From Dyadobacter sp. SG02 (GTDB lineage Bacteria > Bacteroidota > Bacteroidia > Cytophagales > Spirosomataceae), in NCBI RefSeq assembly GCF_900109045.1, contig NZ_FNYL01000008.1, forward strand, positions 186,001 through 250,000: DNA of 64,000 nucleotides, given 5' to 3'. Under the pieces are notes generated by a model, which worked only from the letters and a program-made list of their open reading frames with translations, was not told the DNA's origin and did no database searches. A program made the translations under genes and the position numbers. The stretch's first letter is position 1; each line of letters begins with the position of its first letter. Shown here one piece after another: positions 1-8,338 of this stretch.

Positions 1-31
1 GGCCGTAGGCACGGCGGTAAAGCCGACGCTA

Positions 32-1417
32 CTAAACCGTAGGTTCCCAGCCCTTCTGATACTCGCGTTTCCAAAACTTCTCCGCCGCTTTACTCCCTTT
101 AATATGCCCGTTCGTCGGATCGATATTCAGCGTCTCACCAGACCGGATGGCAATATTTCCCAGCTGCGCCAGCAACGTACTCTGGTGCCCGCCCACGATC
201 TCAGCCGCCAGGGGCGCGCCTTTCATGATACCATCAAAGAAATTCTGGATGTGAAATGCATCGAGGCTCTGCGACGGGTTCATTTTATTACGTGGATCGA
301 TAACGAGGTCGTTCTTTATCTCCTTTACCAGCTTGTTATCGAGGTCGTAAATCTTATAGTTATTGCCTTCACCGATTTGTAGCGAGCCTTTTTCACCATA
401 GAAAACAACTCCCACGCTGCTGCCTTCGATCGTCCGGCCATTGCAGCTACGGCCTTCCCAGGTCATGGCGGTATTGTTCGCAAATTCGAGGTTGATGACC
501 TGCGTATCGGGCGTTTCCCAATCGTCTTTGTAGCGGAAACGGCCGCCTGAGGAAGTTACGCGGGTCGGGAAATCGACTTGCAGGCCCCAGCGCATGAGGT
601 CGAGCATGTGGGTGCCGTTGTTGAGCGCCTCGCCGGTACCCCAGTTCCAGAACCAGTGCCAGTTGTAATGCACGAGGTTATCCTTGAATGCACGGCGCGG
701 TGCGGGGCCCTGCCACAATTCATAATCGAGCCAGGAGGGCACAGCCGTTTCTTTGCCGATGCCGATGGAAGCACGGTTATTGGTATACCAGCCCTTCGCA
801 AAGTAAGGCCGACCAATGGCTCCGTCATGCACTTCCTTGATACCGGCAGCCACATTCGGCCAGGAACGGCGCTGGTTGCCCATCTGGATTACATTCTTAT
901 ATTTTTTGGCCACCGCCACCAGTAATTCGCCTTCGTGCGGGTTGTGGCTGCATGGTTTTTCGAGGTACACGTGCTTACCAGCTTTGGAAGCCAGAATGGC
1001 CGCCGGGGCATGCCAGTGATCGGGCGCGGCTACGACCAGCGCATCCAGATCCTTGTTTTCGAGCGCCTTGCGGAAGTCAGGGATGTTGGCGGGTTTTGAT
1101 TTTTGGGTGTCGGTCACGATGCCGATGCATTTCTCGGCGGCACGGGTATCGACATCCGAAATAGATATTACTTCGCAATTCGGTTGCAATGCATAGTTCG
1201 TCGCCAGCGCCAGCCCGCGGCTGTTTACGCCCATCATACCTACACGAACCTTTTCGTTCGCGCCGATGATTTTGGCATAACTTTTCGGACTAAAACCGGG
1301 CAATACGCCTCCCAAAGTCAGCAATGCGCTTCCGGCCAGTGATTTTTTGAGAAAGTCACGACGGTCGTTACCGCTATGGTCGTTGCCAGGTTGGTTATTT
1401 TGATTTGAAGTTTCCAT
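32..1417 (-). CDS. Gfo/Idh/MocA family oxidoreductase with Tat signal
   Basis: Predicted NAD(P)-dependent sugar or cyclitol dehydrogenase, 461 residues. A twin-arginine signal is visible (Arg19-Arg20, then DFLKKSLAGSALLTLGG), followed by a Rossmann start near residues 57-70 (VRVGMMGVNSRG) and the family EKP motif at 153-155. The long C-terminal region fits the Gfo/Idh C-terminal domain. The Tat signal implies export after folding with cofactor. It is the last gene of a five-gene minus-strand operon whose first gene (5575-6579) encodes a second, shorter member of the same family. Substrate cannot be read from sequence; inositols, sugars or their keto forms are usual in this family. Confidence 0.9.
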   Translation of the reverse strand: METSNQNNQPGNDHSGNDRRDFLKKSLAGSALLTLGGVLPGFSPKSYAKIIGANEKVRVGMMGVNSRGLALATNYALQPNCEVISISDVDTRAAEKCIGIVTDTQKSKPANIPDFRKALENKDLDALVVAAPDHWHAPAAILASKAGKHVYLEKPCSHNPHEGELLVAVAKKYKNVIQMGNQRRSWPNVAAGIKEVHDGAIGRPYFAKGWYTNNRASIGIGKETAVPSWLDYELWQGPAPRRAFKDNLVHYNWHWFWNWGTGEALNNGTHMLDLMRWGLQVDFPTRVTSSGGRFRYKDDWETPDTQVINLEFANNTAMTWEGRSCNGRTIEGSSVGVVFYGEKGSLQIGEGNNYKIYDLDNKLVKEIKNDLVIDPRNKMNPSQSLDAFHIQNFFDGIMKGAPLAAEIVGGHQSTLLAQLGNIAIRSGETLNIDPTNGHIKGSKAAEKFWKREYQKGWEPTV

Positions 1418-1446
1418 GAAGAAAAAAGTTAATGTCTGGTTTAGTA

Positions 1447-2763
1447 TTAAAATGGGTTCGGAATCTTGACGAGGTCCTGGATCGTTTTTCCTTCATGCTC
1501 GAAGCGGGCGAGGGTGTAAACAGCTCCGTCGGCGCCTACTGCGATGGAATTGACGTAAGTCGGGCGCTCACCGTCTTCGTAAAAAATCGCCCCGTGGTCT
1601 TTATAAGTATCGGTAGGTAAATGGTAGGTAATCAAATGCAGGTTTTCCAGTCCTTTCGCCGCGCCTTTGGCGATGGTGTCGGCTCCTTTCACACGCTTGC
1701 CATTCTCATAAATCGGTCCGCCGGTCAGGTAATAGATCGTTTCGCCATCCGGCCCGAGTTGAAAGCCAAGATAACCATAACTGAACTGATCGAACATGCC
1801 GCTTTTCCGGGAAGGCTCCGAAGTAATGCGCTCGATAAGCTCGATTTTCTCGGCTCGCGGATCAAACCTGAAAAGGTAACCCGAATTGCCGTGCACGCCA
1901 TAAGCCACCTGCTCTTTTGGGTGCCAGAAGATTTTCCGCCAGTTGTAGCACATGCTGCCAGGCCGCGTCGGGTCGTATTTGCCGAAATAATCCAGGCGCA
2001 GGTCTACGTTTTCGAGTTTGTGCAGGATTTGGGTTTCAGGGTTGTAAGTAAAAATATCACCGTCGGCCACCGAGAAATAGACATCGCCTAACTCCGCATC
2101 CACAAACAGCGAGCGGCAAAGCGACCGGAAATCCGAACCCGGCGTGCCTGCTTCCCCTTTGTGCGAAATGCGACCGAGGTTTTTAAGGGTTTTTTGCTCC
2201 GTATCGTAATGAATAAAGTTGCCGTAAGGCCAGCTAATGCCGTACAAATGTCCCCGTTCGCGGTCCATGGTCATCGATACCATGCCTTCGCCGTTGGGTA
2301 CCAATGCAAGGTCCTCGAATGCGCCCGTTTGCAGGTCATAAGAAAGAAAATGCCCGCCTGGGTACAATGCGTAACCTTCCGGTGCCTGCTCGGGAAGGCG
2401 GTCCATGCCGTCGATGAGCTGGTAATAGCCTACGTGCGTTGAGAAATAGAGCTTTCCGTTTCTTTCATAAAAACGGACGTGGCTTTTGCCTTGCGGAATG
2501 GCTTTTAAATGCGTTTCACCACAAATGTCGGTCAGGTCGCCGAGGTGTTTGGTGCTGTCGGTTGCCGGATCGTAAACAAACATCTGCCCGCCGATCTCGT
2601 GGTTGTCCGACGACAGGAGATAGTAAATCTTCCCGTCGCTCGCGGCCGAGAGCGCGTTGTAGGTGTCATGCGCACGCGAAAAGCCCGAATAATAATGCCT
2701 GGCAATCAAGGGTTGCGGATCGGTTAATGCTTCAAAAGCAATGGAATAATCGATACTGTTCAC
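1447..2763 (-). CDS. beta-propeller-like protein of unknown function
   Basis: 438 residues, no evident signal peptide. Repeated blade-like segments recur through the protein (for example DGKIYYLLSSDNHEIGGQMF, GKLYFSTHVGYY, GDVYFSVADGDIFTYNPETQ, GETIYYLTGGPIYENG), each a short beta-rich unit ending in a 'Y-D-P/L' type turn, typical of seven-bladed propellers of the oligogalacturonate-lyase/SMP-30-like kind. No catalytic motif is recognised. It lies 23 bp after the ceramidase-like gene and 29 bp before the Tat oxidoreductase gene, so it is probably co-transcribed with them. A sugar-binding, lyase or lactonase role is possible, but this is inference. Confidence 0.7.
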   Translation of the reverse strand: MNSIDYSIAFEALTDPQPLIARHYYSGFSRAHDTYNALSAASDGKIYYLLSSDNHEIGGQMFVYDPATDSTKHLGDLTDICGETHLKAIPQGKSHVRFYERNGKLYFSTHVGYYQLIDGMDRLPEQAPEGYALYPGGHFLSYDLQTGAFEDLALVPNGEGMVSMTMDRERGHLYGISWPYGNFIHYDTEQKTLKNLGRISHKGEAGTPGSDFRSLCRSLFVDAELGDVYFSVADGDIFTYNPETQILHKLENVDLRLDYFGKYDPTRPGSMCYNWRKIFWHPKEQVAYGVHGNSGYLFRFDPRAEKIELIERITSEPSRKSGMFDQFSYGYLGFQLGPDGETIYYLTGGPIYENGKRVKGADTIAKGAAKGLENLHLITYHLPTDTYKDHGAIFYEDGERPTYVNSIAVGADGAVYTLARFEHEGKTIQDLVKIPNPF

Positions 2764-2786
2764 GGTAATGCTGCTGTTGACTAATG

Positions 2787-4154
2787 CTAATTCTTGATAA
2801 CCCGCGATTCCGGCTTGACAACCCCTGCCTGTTTGGCGAGTTGTACCATCGCATTCAAAATTTCTATTTCGACATCGGACGCCCAGGTTGCAGGCAGCCC
2901 GTACACGATCGCCGCAACCTCGCCTTCATAGCCGCCCTCGCGGAGAATGGTCGTGCTTGGTATATAAGTCATCACATCATTGGAATACCCCATTACAAAT
3001 GTGTCCTGGCCGAATATTTTTTTGAGATTAATCGCATAATCCACGACCAACTCGCCGCCCAAAGTCATAATCGCCTGGTCGCCGAGCTTCCACACCTGCA
3101 ATGGAAATGGGTAGGAAGTTTGAAAAGGCTTGCCCTCGTCGATCTGCGCGATCATCCGCTTGGCCCATTTCTGTTGGAAACCGGTTGCTTTTTCGGCCAT
3201 TGTGCTAAGTTGCTGGCGGGTAGGGGCGGTGGTTAGGGAAAGGTTAATTTCACTATATGCCGTTGAAAGTTGTGGTTCCAATGGCTTCATTTCTTCGCTT
3301 AAAACACGCTCCACAGCCGCTGCAAGTGTTTTTCCATATTGAATGGCCAGCGGGACCGTGTGCCGGGGCAATGGGTTCTGATCGGCTCCCGCACCCTGAA
3401 AAAACAACGCGGTAGCGCCCGGATACAGCTTTTCAAGCTCGATCTGCGCCCAGCCGGGATAATCCCCCGACCATCGAAGACCGTCCAGAACAGTAGGGTG
3501 GCAGGCATAACCAAATGCAATGGCCATGATTTTACCTTTTGCATCGGACACTTTCAGCACTGGAACCGCCGGGTCGCCGGGGCCGGTGATTTCCGTTAAT
3601 CTTTCCAATGTCGCCGCATCATTATTCCGGCGGTTTACCTGAAAGCGCGTCACGCCGTTTTTCGCTTCGATCGTTGCGGGCTGCAATGCCTTCAATGCAT
3701 CGCCGGTCAGCGTCACAATTTGTTCAATGAGCTTAGTAGAATATTGGTCGATCTTTTTTTGTTCCCCTTCATTCAAAGGATAAATATCCGACAACGCTGC
3801 CCCAAGTATCGGCCCTGAATGCGTGTGCGAGCTATTAACGATAATTTGCGCTTTCGACAGCTTGTAGCGCGTATTGATTTTGGCACGAATATCGTCCGAC
3901 ATTGCTTTGGGAAAGCCCAACAAATCCGTCGTAATCAGCACCGCCTGTTTGCCATTCGCATCCTGAATCGCCAATGCTTTTGCCCAGAGCTCATGCAGCT
4001 TGCCCTCGGACGCATGCGTGCGTGATGCAAAACCGGCCATCCACATCGATTCGGCCGGGGTAATTGCCACTTTGGCCACGCCCGCTTTCCAGGCCTGCGC
4101 ATGTGCGGGGAGGAAGGACAAAAGCAACAAAGACCATGCAAAAGCTATCCTCAT
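2787..4154 (-). CDS. neutral/alkaline ceramidase-like hydrolase
   Basis: 455 residues with a Sec signal peptide (MRIAFAWSLLLLSFLPAHAQ). The start of the mature protein (AGVAKVAITP) and the metal-site motifs SSHTHSG (His110, His112) and ACHPT (His219) match the N-terminal zinc-amidase domain of neutral ceramidases. True ceramidases are much longer (about 650-750 residues), so only the catalytic-type domain is present. In Bacteroidota such short forms often sit beside sugar-metabolism genes and their substrates are unknown; an N-acyl amide or ester bond is the natural guess. The ATG overlaps the stop of the aminotransferase gene by 4 bp, implying translational coupling. Confidence 0.8.
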   Translation of the reverse strand: MRIAFAWSLLLLSFLPAHAQAWKAGVAKVAITPAESMWMAGFASRTHASEGKLHELWAKALAIQDANGKQAVLITTDLLGFPKAMSDDIRAKINTRYKLSKAQIIVNSSHTHSGPILGAALSDIYPLNEGEQKKIDQYSTKLIEQIVTLTGDALKALQPATIEAKNGVTRFQVNRRNNDAATLERLTEITGPGDPAVPVLKVSDAKGKIMAIAFGYACHPTVLDGLRWSGDYPGWAQIELEKLYPGATALFFQGAGADQNPLPRHTVPLAIQYGKTLAAAVERVLSEEMKPLEPQLSTAYSEINLSLTTAPTRQQLSTMAEKATGFQQKWAKRMIAQIDEGKPFQTSYPFPLQVWKLGDQAIMTLGGELVVDYAINLKKIFGQDTFVMGYSNDVMTYIPSTTILREGGYEGEVAAIVYGLPATWASDVEIEILNAMVQLAKQAGVVKPESRVIKN

Positions 4155-5542
4155 TTCTGTCCCAAAGTTTTGATCTTATCGACGTTGTGGTGGATTTTCT
4201 CGATCGCCGAAGCAATGGACTTCATATCGTCCTTCGTGCCGAGGAGCATGTTTTGGGTAAACCAAACGGCTTCTTCGTTGCAAACCTTATCGTTCACCGG
4301 GCATTTGTTCGCTTCATTGTAGCGGTTAATGTCCAGCATTTCCTTCGAATACATCCGCTTGTAGTTCTCCGATTCGAAGGTGTCTTTTAAATAGGGTTGT
4401 GTATTCAAAGTGGCATACCCGCTCGAACAGGGGACGCCTTCCGCTTTCAATGCTTTTAAAAATGCCTCTCTTGGCAAACCTTTAAATCCATCCTTTTGAT
4501 AGCGGAAAGGGAACAAATGGAAGGCGCCGCGCGTGACTTTGTCGTATAATTTGTAAGGAACAATGCCCGGAATGTCCTTGATCTGCGATTTCAGGTACGC
4601 GGCATTTTCGTTGCGTGTCGTTGTCTGGGCGTCGAGGCGTTTCAGTTGCGCAATGCCAATGGCCGCCTGGTATTCCGAAAACCGTAGTTTGGTGCCCTGC
4701 ATCACAGCCCCGGTGCTTACCGCGCCCACCGCGCTGCCATAAGGGTTGCCGAAATTGGTGTAGGAGAAACAAAGGTCGATAAAATGGTCGTTGTTGCTCA
4801 CAATAGCCCCGCCTTCGCCAATGGGCAGGTTTTTGGAATTCTGAAAACTGAAACAACCCGCGTCTCCGATTGTACCGACTTTCTTTTTGTCGTATTCCGC
4901 CAAATGCGCCTGGCAAGCATCCTCGATCACGAGTAACTTATGCTTTTTCGCAAGGACCATAATCGGGTCCATATCCACGGGTAACCCCAGAATATGCACC
5001 GCCAGAATCGCCTTGGTCCGCGGTGTAATTTTCGCCTCGATTTTGGCCGGATCGATCTGGAAAGTCTCCGCATCGATGTCGACAAAAACGGGCATCGCGC
5101 CATTGGAAAGAATAGAAGAAACCGACGCAATGAATGTATAAGGCGGCACCAGCACCTCATCACCAGCCCCGATCCCGAACTGATGAATGGCTGTTACCAG
5201 TGCATTGGTACCATTTACAACCGCCAGGCACCTTTTCGCGCCCAAAGCAGCCGCCCATTCCTTTTCAAACTGCGTCACCACTTCCGCCCGCGACCAGATT
5301 CCGCTCCGTAACACTTCCAGCACCTGTTTTTCATCCGTTGCCGGGTTCCATTGCGGCCAGATCGGCCATTTGTCCGCTGCCCAGGCCGGAGCGCCGCCCA
5401 GTATTGCCGGCACCTGCGCTGCCTTCGTGCCGATCACCGGCAGCGCTGCTACCGATGAGGAAGCGAGGGCCACACCCAGCCCTGCCATTGAATTCTGTTT
5501 GAGAAACGTTCTTCGCGACAATTTGGAACTGAATGCTTTCAT
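4151..5542 (-). CDS. DegT/DnrJ/EryC1-family PLP aminotransferase with Tat signal
   Basis: 463 residues. The body is a classical sugar/cyclitol aminotransferase: cofactor-phosphate loop NGTNAL (about 110-115), PLP-ring acid in EDACQAH (Asp208), and Schiff-base lysine in SFQNSKNLPIGEGG (Lys237). What is odd is the N-terminus: Arg10-Arg11 followed by TFLKQNSMAGLGVALASSS is a Tat signal, so the PLP-loaded enzyme is probably exported. Members of this family normally act in the cytoplasm on nucleotide sugars or keto-inositols. Placed between two Tat oxidoreductases, it could aminate a ketone made by one of them outside the cytoplasm (inference). High confidence in family, low in substrate. Confidence 0.9.
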   Translation of the reverse strand: MKAFSSKLSRRTFLKQNSMAGLGVALASSSVAALPVIGTKAAQVPAILGGAPAWAADKWPIWPQWNPATDEKQVLEVLRSGIWSRAEVVTQFEKEWAAALGAKRCLAVVNGTNALVTAIHQFGIGAGDEVLVPPYTFIASVSSILSNGAMPVFVDIDAETFQIDPAKIEAKITPRTKAILAVHILGLPVDMDPIMVLAKKHKLLVIEDACQAHLAEYDKKKVGTIGDAGCFSFQNSKNLPIGEGGAIVSNNDHFIDLCFSYTNFGNPYGSAVGAVSTGAVMQGTKLRFSEYQAAIGIAQLKRLDAQTTTRNENAAYLKSQIKDIPGIVPYKLYDKVTRGAFHLFPFRYQKDGFKGLPREAFLKALKAEGVPCSSGYATLNTQPYLKDTFESENYKRMYSKEMLDINRYNEANKCPVNDKVCNEEAVWFTQNMLLGTKDDMKSIASAIEKIHHNVDKIKTLGQK

Positions 5543-5574
5543 GGAACAATCGGTTTTGGGTTGGAATCAGGAAC

Positions 5575-6579
5575 CTATTTTTTGCCCGCCTTGCTGAGCA
5601 CGCTTTCCAGCGTCACGCTCTTGCCGCCCTGGCGCTTGCTTTCATCGGCTGCTTCCATGAAAGCGAAAATTTCGATCGTCTCTTCGGGTGTCACCGGCAC
5701 TTCACCGGTTTTGAAATACTTGATAATATCGACTAAAAGCGGCTCATAACCACCATAAGGGCCTAAAACTTTGTTGCCATCCTCGGTGAAAACAGTTCCG
5801 CCGTAATCGTGCTTACCCGTACGTGTGCCGCGGAATGTGCCCGTGCGCCCGTCGCCCCAGATGCCGACCACAATGTCGGTATTCGGGGTATTCACGCGGG
5901 TTACGCTTTTGCAACCGGTACCCATGACGGTGTACAGCGTTTCGACGCCGTGAATGCCGTACCAATAGAAATCAGGGTGTGTTTTTTCGAGAACGGCAGG
6001 GCTATACGTATCCGCGCCGAGCACCTTTTTCTTGTCTATCCCTTCAATGCCTTTGATGTAGCGGAGCGACGAGGCCGTGAAGATCGGGATGTTGTATTTT
6101 TTAGAAGCTTCGTAAATCTTCAATGTATCGGAAAGCGACGCAGCAACCGGTTTGTCGATAAACATGCGTTTGCCCGCCTTGAAAACTTCCAGCGCCTGTT
6201 CCAAATGCAAGCGGCCGTCGTTGGTTTCGAGCAATATCACATCCGTTTTGCCTAGCAAATCCTTGATCGAACCGACGATCTCGACATTCAGTTTCTTCAC
6301 TTCCTCGATATAACCCGGAATGCGCTTGGTGCTCGATTCGATGTCCTTGCTGCCGTAAGGATAGGCCGCCACGACTTTGTACCCGTCATAAACCGGGTCA
6401 GGTTGCTCGGCATTTAATGCTTTGGTGAATGCAATGGCATGCGAAGTGTCCAGCCCGATAATCCCCACTCTTTTGCCATCCGCAGGCGTTGCGAATGCGG
6501 GCAAATGATTCATTAAACCCAGACCAACACCGGCGGCTGCCGATTGGAAAATAAACTTTCGTCTGCTCAGCGAATGCAT
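5575..6579 (-). CDS. Gfo/Idh/MocA family oxidoreductase, short form, Tat signal
   Basis: First gene of the minus-strand operon. The frame extends upstream to 6651, but the methionine at 6579 is preferred because it starts MHSLSRRKFIFQSAAAGVG, a Tat signal with Arg6-Arg7; the upstream extension would also run through the operator palindrome at 6627-6640. The 334-residue product has a Rossmann start (RVGIIGLDTSH) and a DKPVAAS motif in place of EKP, as in many Gfo/Idh relatives. Short exported forms of this type are usually annotated as putative dehydrogenases. It is followed after 32 bp by the aminotransferase gene. Confidence 0.85.
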   Translation of the reverse strand: MHSLSRRKFIFQSAAAGVGLGLMNHLPAFATPADGKRVGIIGLDTSHAIAFTKALNAEQPDPVYDGYKVVAAYPYGSKDIESSTKRIPGYIEEVKKLNVEIVGSIKDLLGKTDVILLETNDGRLHLEQALEVFKAGKRMFIDKPVAASLSDTLKIYEASKKYNIPIFTASSLRYIKGIEGIDKKKVLGADTYSPAVLEKTHPDFYWYGIHGVETLYTVMGTGCKSVTRVNTPNTDIVVGIWGDGRTGTFRGTRTGKHDYGGTVFTEDGNKVLGPYGGYEPLLVDIIKYFKTGEVPVTPEETIEIFAFMEAADESKRQGGKSVTLESVLSKAGKK

Positions 6580-6626
6580 AAAACAAGGGGAAAAGAGTTC
6601 AGGAATAGCCAGCCCGATTTTGATTT

Positions 6627-6640
6627 CGGGTACGTACCCG
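6627..6640. promoter_or_regulatory. perfect CpG-centred palindrome, probable LacI-family operator
   Basis: CGGGTACGTACCCG is a perfect 14-bp palindrome with a central CpG, the hallmark of LacI/GalR operators (the hinge helix inserts at this step). It lies just downstream of the predicted -7 element (6641-6648, minus strand) and 47 bp before the start at 6579, where a bound repressor would block transcription. The nearest regulator gene is the LacI-type gene at 7095-8153. Confidence 0.65.
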
Positions 6641-6669
6641 TAAATATACACACATATTTTAATTTACAA
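6641..6669 (-). promoter_or_regulatory. Bacteroidota-type promoter of the Tat/aminotransferase operon
   Basis: Read on the minus strand: TTG (plus 6667-6669), an 18-nt spacer, then TATATTTA (plus 6641-6648), close to the Bacteroidota consensus TTG...TAnnTTTG. The spacer is 2 nt shorter than the 20 nt seen at several other promoters here. The putative operator directly abuts it. Confidence 0.5.
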
Positions 6670-6987
6670 GTAATGCGGGATATTGTTTACAGGAAATTTT
6701 GTGATGTTATGGATATGTGGGAGTAAATATGGTAATGTGCGTGAATGGCGGTATGAGGTGTTTTCATTGTTATTGCATGCCTGACGGCATTTTGAAAACG
6801 GCAATGCGTGCGTGTTTCTACCAATGTTACATGCCTGACGACATTTTGGCGGAATGCATATTGGAGCGAAATCGCGTAGCGATGTGATGTTGTAGTAATC
6901 CTGAAACCCGCCTTACTCGTAAAACCCGCAGGGATGTAACAACAAAAATAGTAAACGTGATGGTGCAAATCTCTGAATTTGCACTTA

Positions 6988-7063
6988 CTATTCGCAGGCC
7001 TCTGGCCGGTCTCTAATGTGATGTCGCCTTTGCAGAACCGACCGGCCGGAGGCCTGCGAATAG
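6988..7063. repeat. 23-bp inverted repeat, related to the repeat at 14612-14721
   Basis: Arms 6988-7010 and 7041-7063 are inverted copies differing at one base (CTATTCGCAGGCCTC/TGGCCGGT type). The complement of 6981-7010 matches 14671-14700 at about 26 of 30 positions (core GAGGCNTGCGAATAGTAAG), so the sequence is dispersed. Just downstream of the LacI gene it may act as a terminator, or be a REP-like element. Confidence 0.6.
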
Positions 7064-7094
7064 CGGGCCATGTCGCCTTCGCGCCATTTTTGCA

Positions 7095-8153
7095 TTAGTT
7101 TTGATAAAATGCCTGGTTCTCCTTCGTGACAATATCGATCGGCATGAAATGCGTCTTTTCCACAGAGGTGCCGAGGACGAGCGTCTGGTAGAGCGCCATC
7201 AGCCCGCGGTAACCCTGGTCTTCGGGTTTGTGGCAGATCAGGAAGTCGATGAGCTCCTTGTTCAGGTAGGCAATGTTTTCTTTTAAATAGTCATAACCAA
7301 TCAGCGAAATGTCGGAGCGCTTACTCTTTTCGAGGAATGCTGCGACGGAGAAAACGCGGGAGTTGGTGACGAAAATGGCTTCAATATCATCGTGCTCGTG
7401 TAATGCACGTGTGAGGTCGCGGGTGACGGACAGGCTGTCGGTGTCTTTGATATCGATCCGGATGATCTCGATTGGCAGGTTGTGGTCTTTAAAATAGGAG
7501 CGGTAGCCTTCCTCGATTTGCAGATAATTATAACTGTCGGTCTCTTTGGAAATGTTCACGACAGCCACTTTGTGCTTTTCTTTCAGTCGGTAGGTCGACA
7601 GTTTGGCACCTACATAACCGCTCTGGAACAAATGCGGGCCGATGTAGCAAAGGTTGTCCTCATCGGGTACGTCGGAGTCGATAAACACGAACGGTACTTT
7701 TTTCTCCCGGCAGGCGCGGACGAATTTCCGGGATTCCTCGATGAACGAGGGGGCCAGCAATACGCCTTTGAAATGGCCGTCGAGAATGGCCGCAGCCTGC
7801 TCGTTGAATGTCGCGGGATCGTTCAGGTCGAAATAAAAGGTGGTAACCTGCACGCCGTATTTTTTGATTTCCGCATCGGCGCGGGTAATGCCTTTCATGG
7901 GCGCTTCCCAGAAATCGGTTTCCTCCGAAACGCGGGGGATAAGCACGGCCAGCGAGATGATTTTCTTCGACGCAAGCCGACTCGCGAGGATATTCGGCTG
8001 GTAATCCAGCTCCTTGATAATGTCGTTGATCTTCTTCTTGGTCTTTTCCGAAACGCCCGAGCGGTTATGCAGCACCCGGTCGACTGTCGCGATGGAGACG
8101 TTGGCGCGGCGGGCGATCTCTTTCACGCCGTAGTAGGTATTTTCTTTTTCCAT
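7095..8153 (-). CDS. LacI-family transcriptional regulator
   Basis: 352 residues. The N-terminal helix-turn-helix and hinge are clear (GVKEIARRANVSIATVDRVL, then LDYQPNILASRLAS), followed by a periplasmic-binding-protein-like sensor domain (IDSDVPDEDNLCYIGPHLFQ and onward). Sensor domains of this type bind sugars or cyclitols. It lies upstream of, and on the same strand as, the Tat-oxidoreductase/aminotransferase operon, whose promoter carries a CpG-centred palindrome, so it is the natural candidate repressor. The start MEKENTYYGVKEIA places the HTH at the usual distance. Confidence 0.92.
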   Translation of the reverse strand: MEKENTYYGVKEIARRANVSIATVDRVLHNRSGVSEKTKKKINDIIKELDYQPNILASRLASKKIISLAVLIPRVSEETDFWEAPMKGITRADAEIKKYGVQVTTFYFDLNDPATFNEQAAAILDGHFKGVLLAPSFIEESRKFVRACREKKVPFVFIDSDVPDEDNLCYIGPHLFQSGYVGAKLSTYRLKEKHKVAVVNISKETDSYNYLQIEEGYRSYFKDHNLPIEIIRIDIKDTDSLSVTRDLTRALHEHDDIEAIFVTNSRVFSVAAFLEKSKRSDISLIGYDYLKENIAYLNKELIDFLICHKPEDQGYRGLMALYQTLVLGTSVEKTHFMPIDIVTKENQAFYQN

Positions 8154-8266
8154 CCGGAAAAGGGAGGTTTGGTATCAGTGGTCGGTCCCGCAAGCTGATG
8201 TACCTGCGTTGTAAAACCACGAATAAAAGGGTTTTAGATTTTATTTAATGGTTTTCCTCCAAAATT

Positions 8267-8297
8267 TTGGCAAATACAATCGCGCATTCAATCTTTG
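8267..8297 (+). promoter_or_regulatory. predicted promoter of the desaturase-family gene
   Basis: TTG (8267-8269), exactly 20 nt, then AATCTTTG (8290-8297), one base from TAnnTTTG. The start codon follows 41 nt later. The same TTG-N20-box geometry recurs at 9634, 16880, 23557 and, on the minus strand, 49847. Confidence 0.55.
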
Positions 8298-8338
8298 TAT
8301 ATATAATCTATTAATTAAATATAGTAAAAGAATCGGTT

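Larger units (their letters stand above)
6580..7094. other. 515-bp intergenic region with operator, promoter and repeats
   Basis: Separates the LacI-type regulator gene from the five-gene operon, both on the minus strand. It holds the operon promoter and palindrome (6627-6669), a direct repeat of about 25 bp (6768-6794 and 6825-6848), a small perfect hairpin (6963-6970/6977-6984) and a long inverted repeat (6988-7010/7041-7063). Open frames inside it lack protein-like composition and are not called. Confidence 0.6.

Noticed and set aside
7482-8198. 238-codon plus-strand open frame opposite the LacI gene
   Set aside because: Antisense to a clear HTH and sensor domain; its composition is shadow-like.
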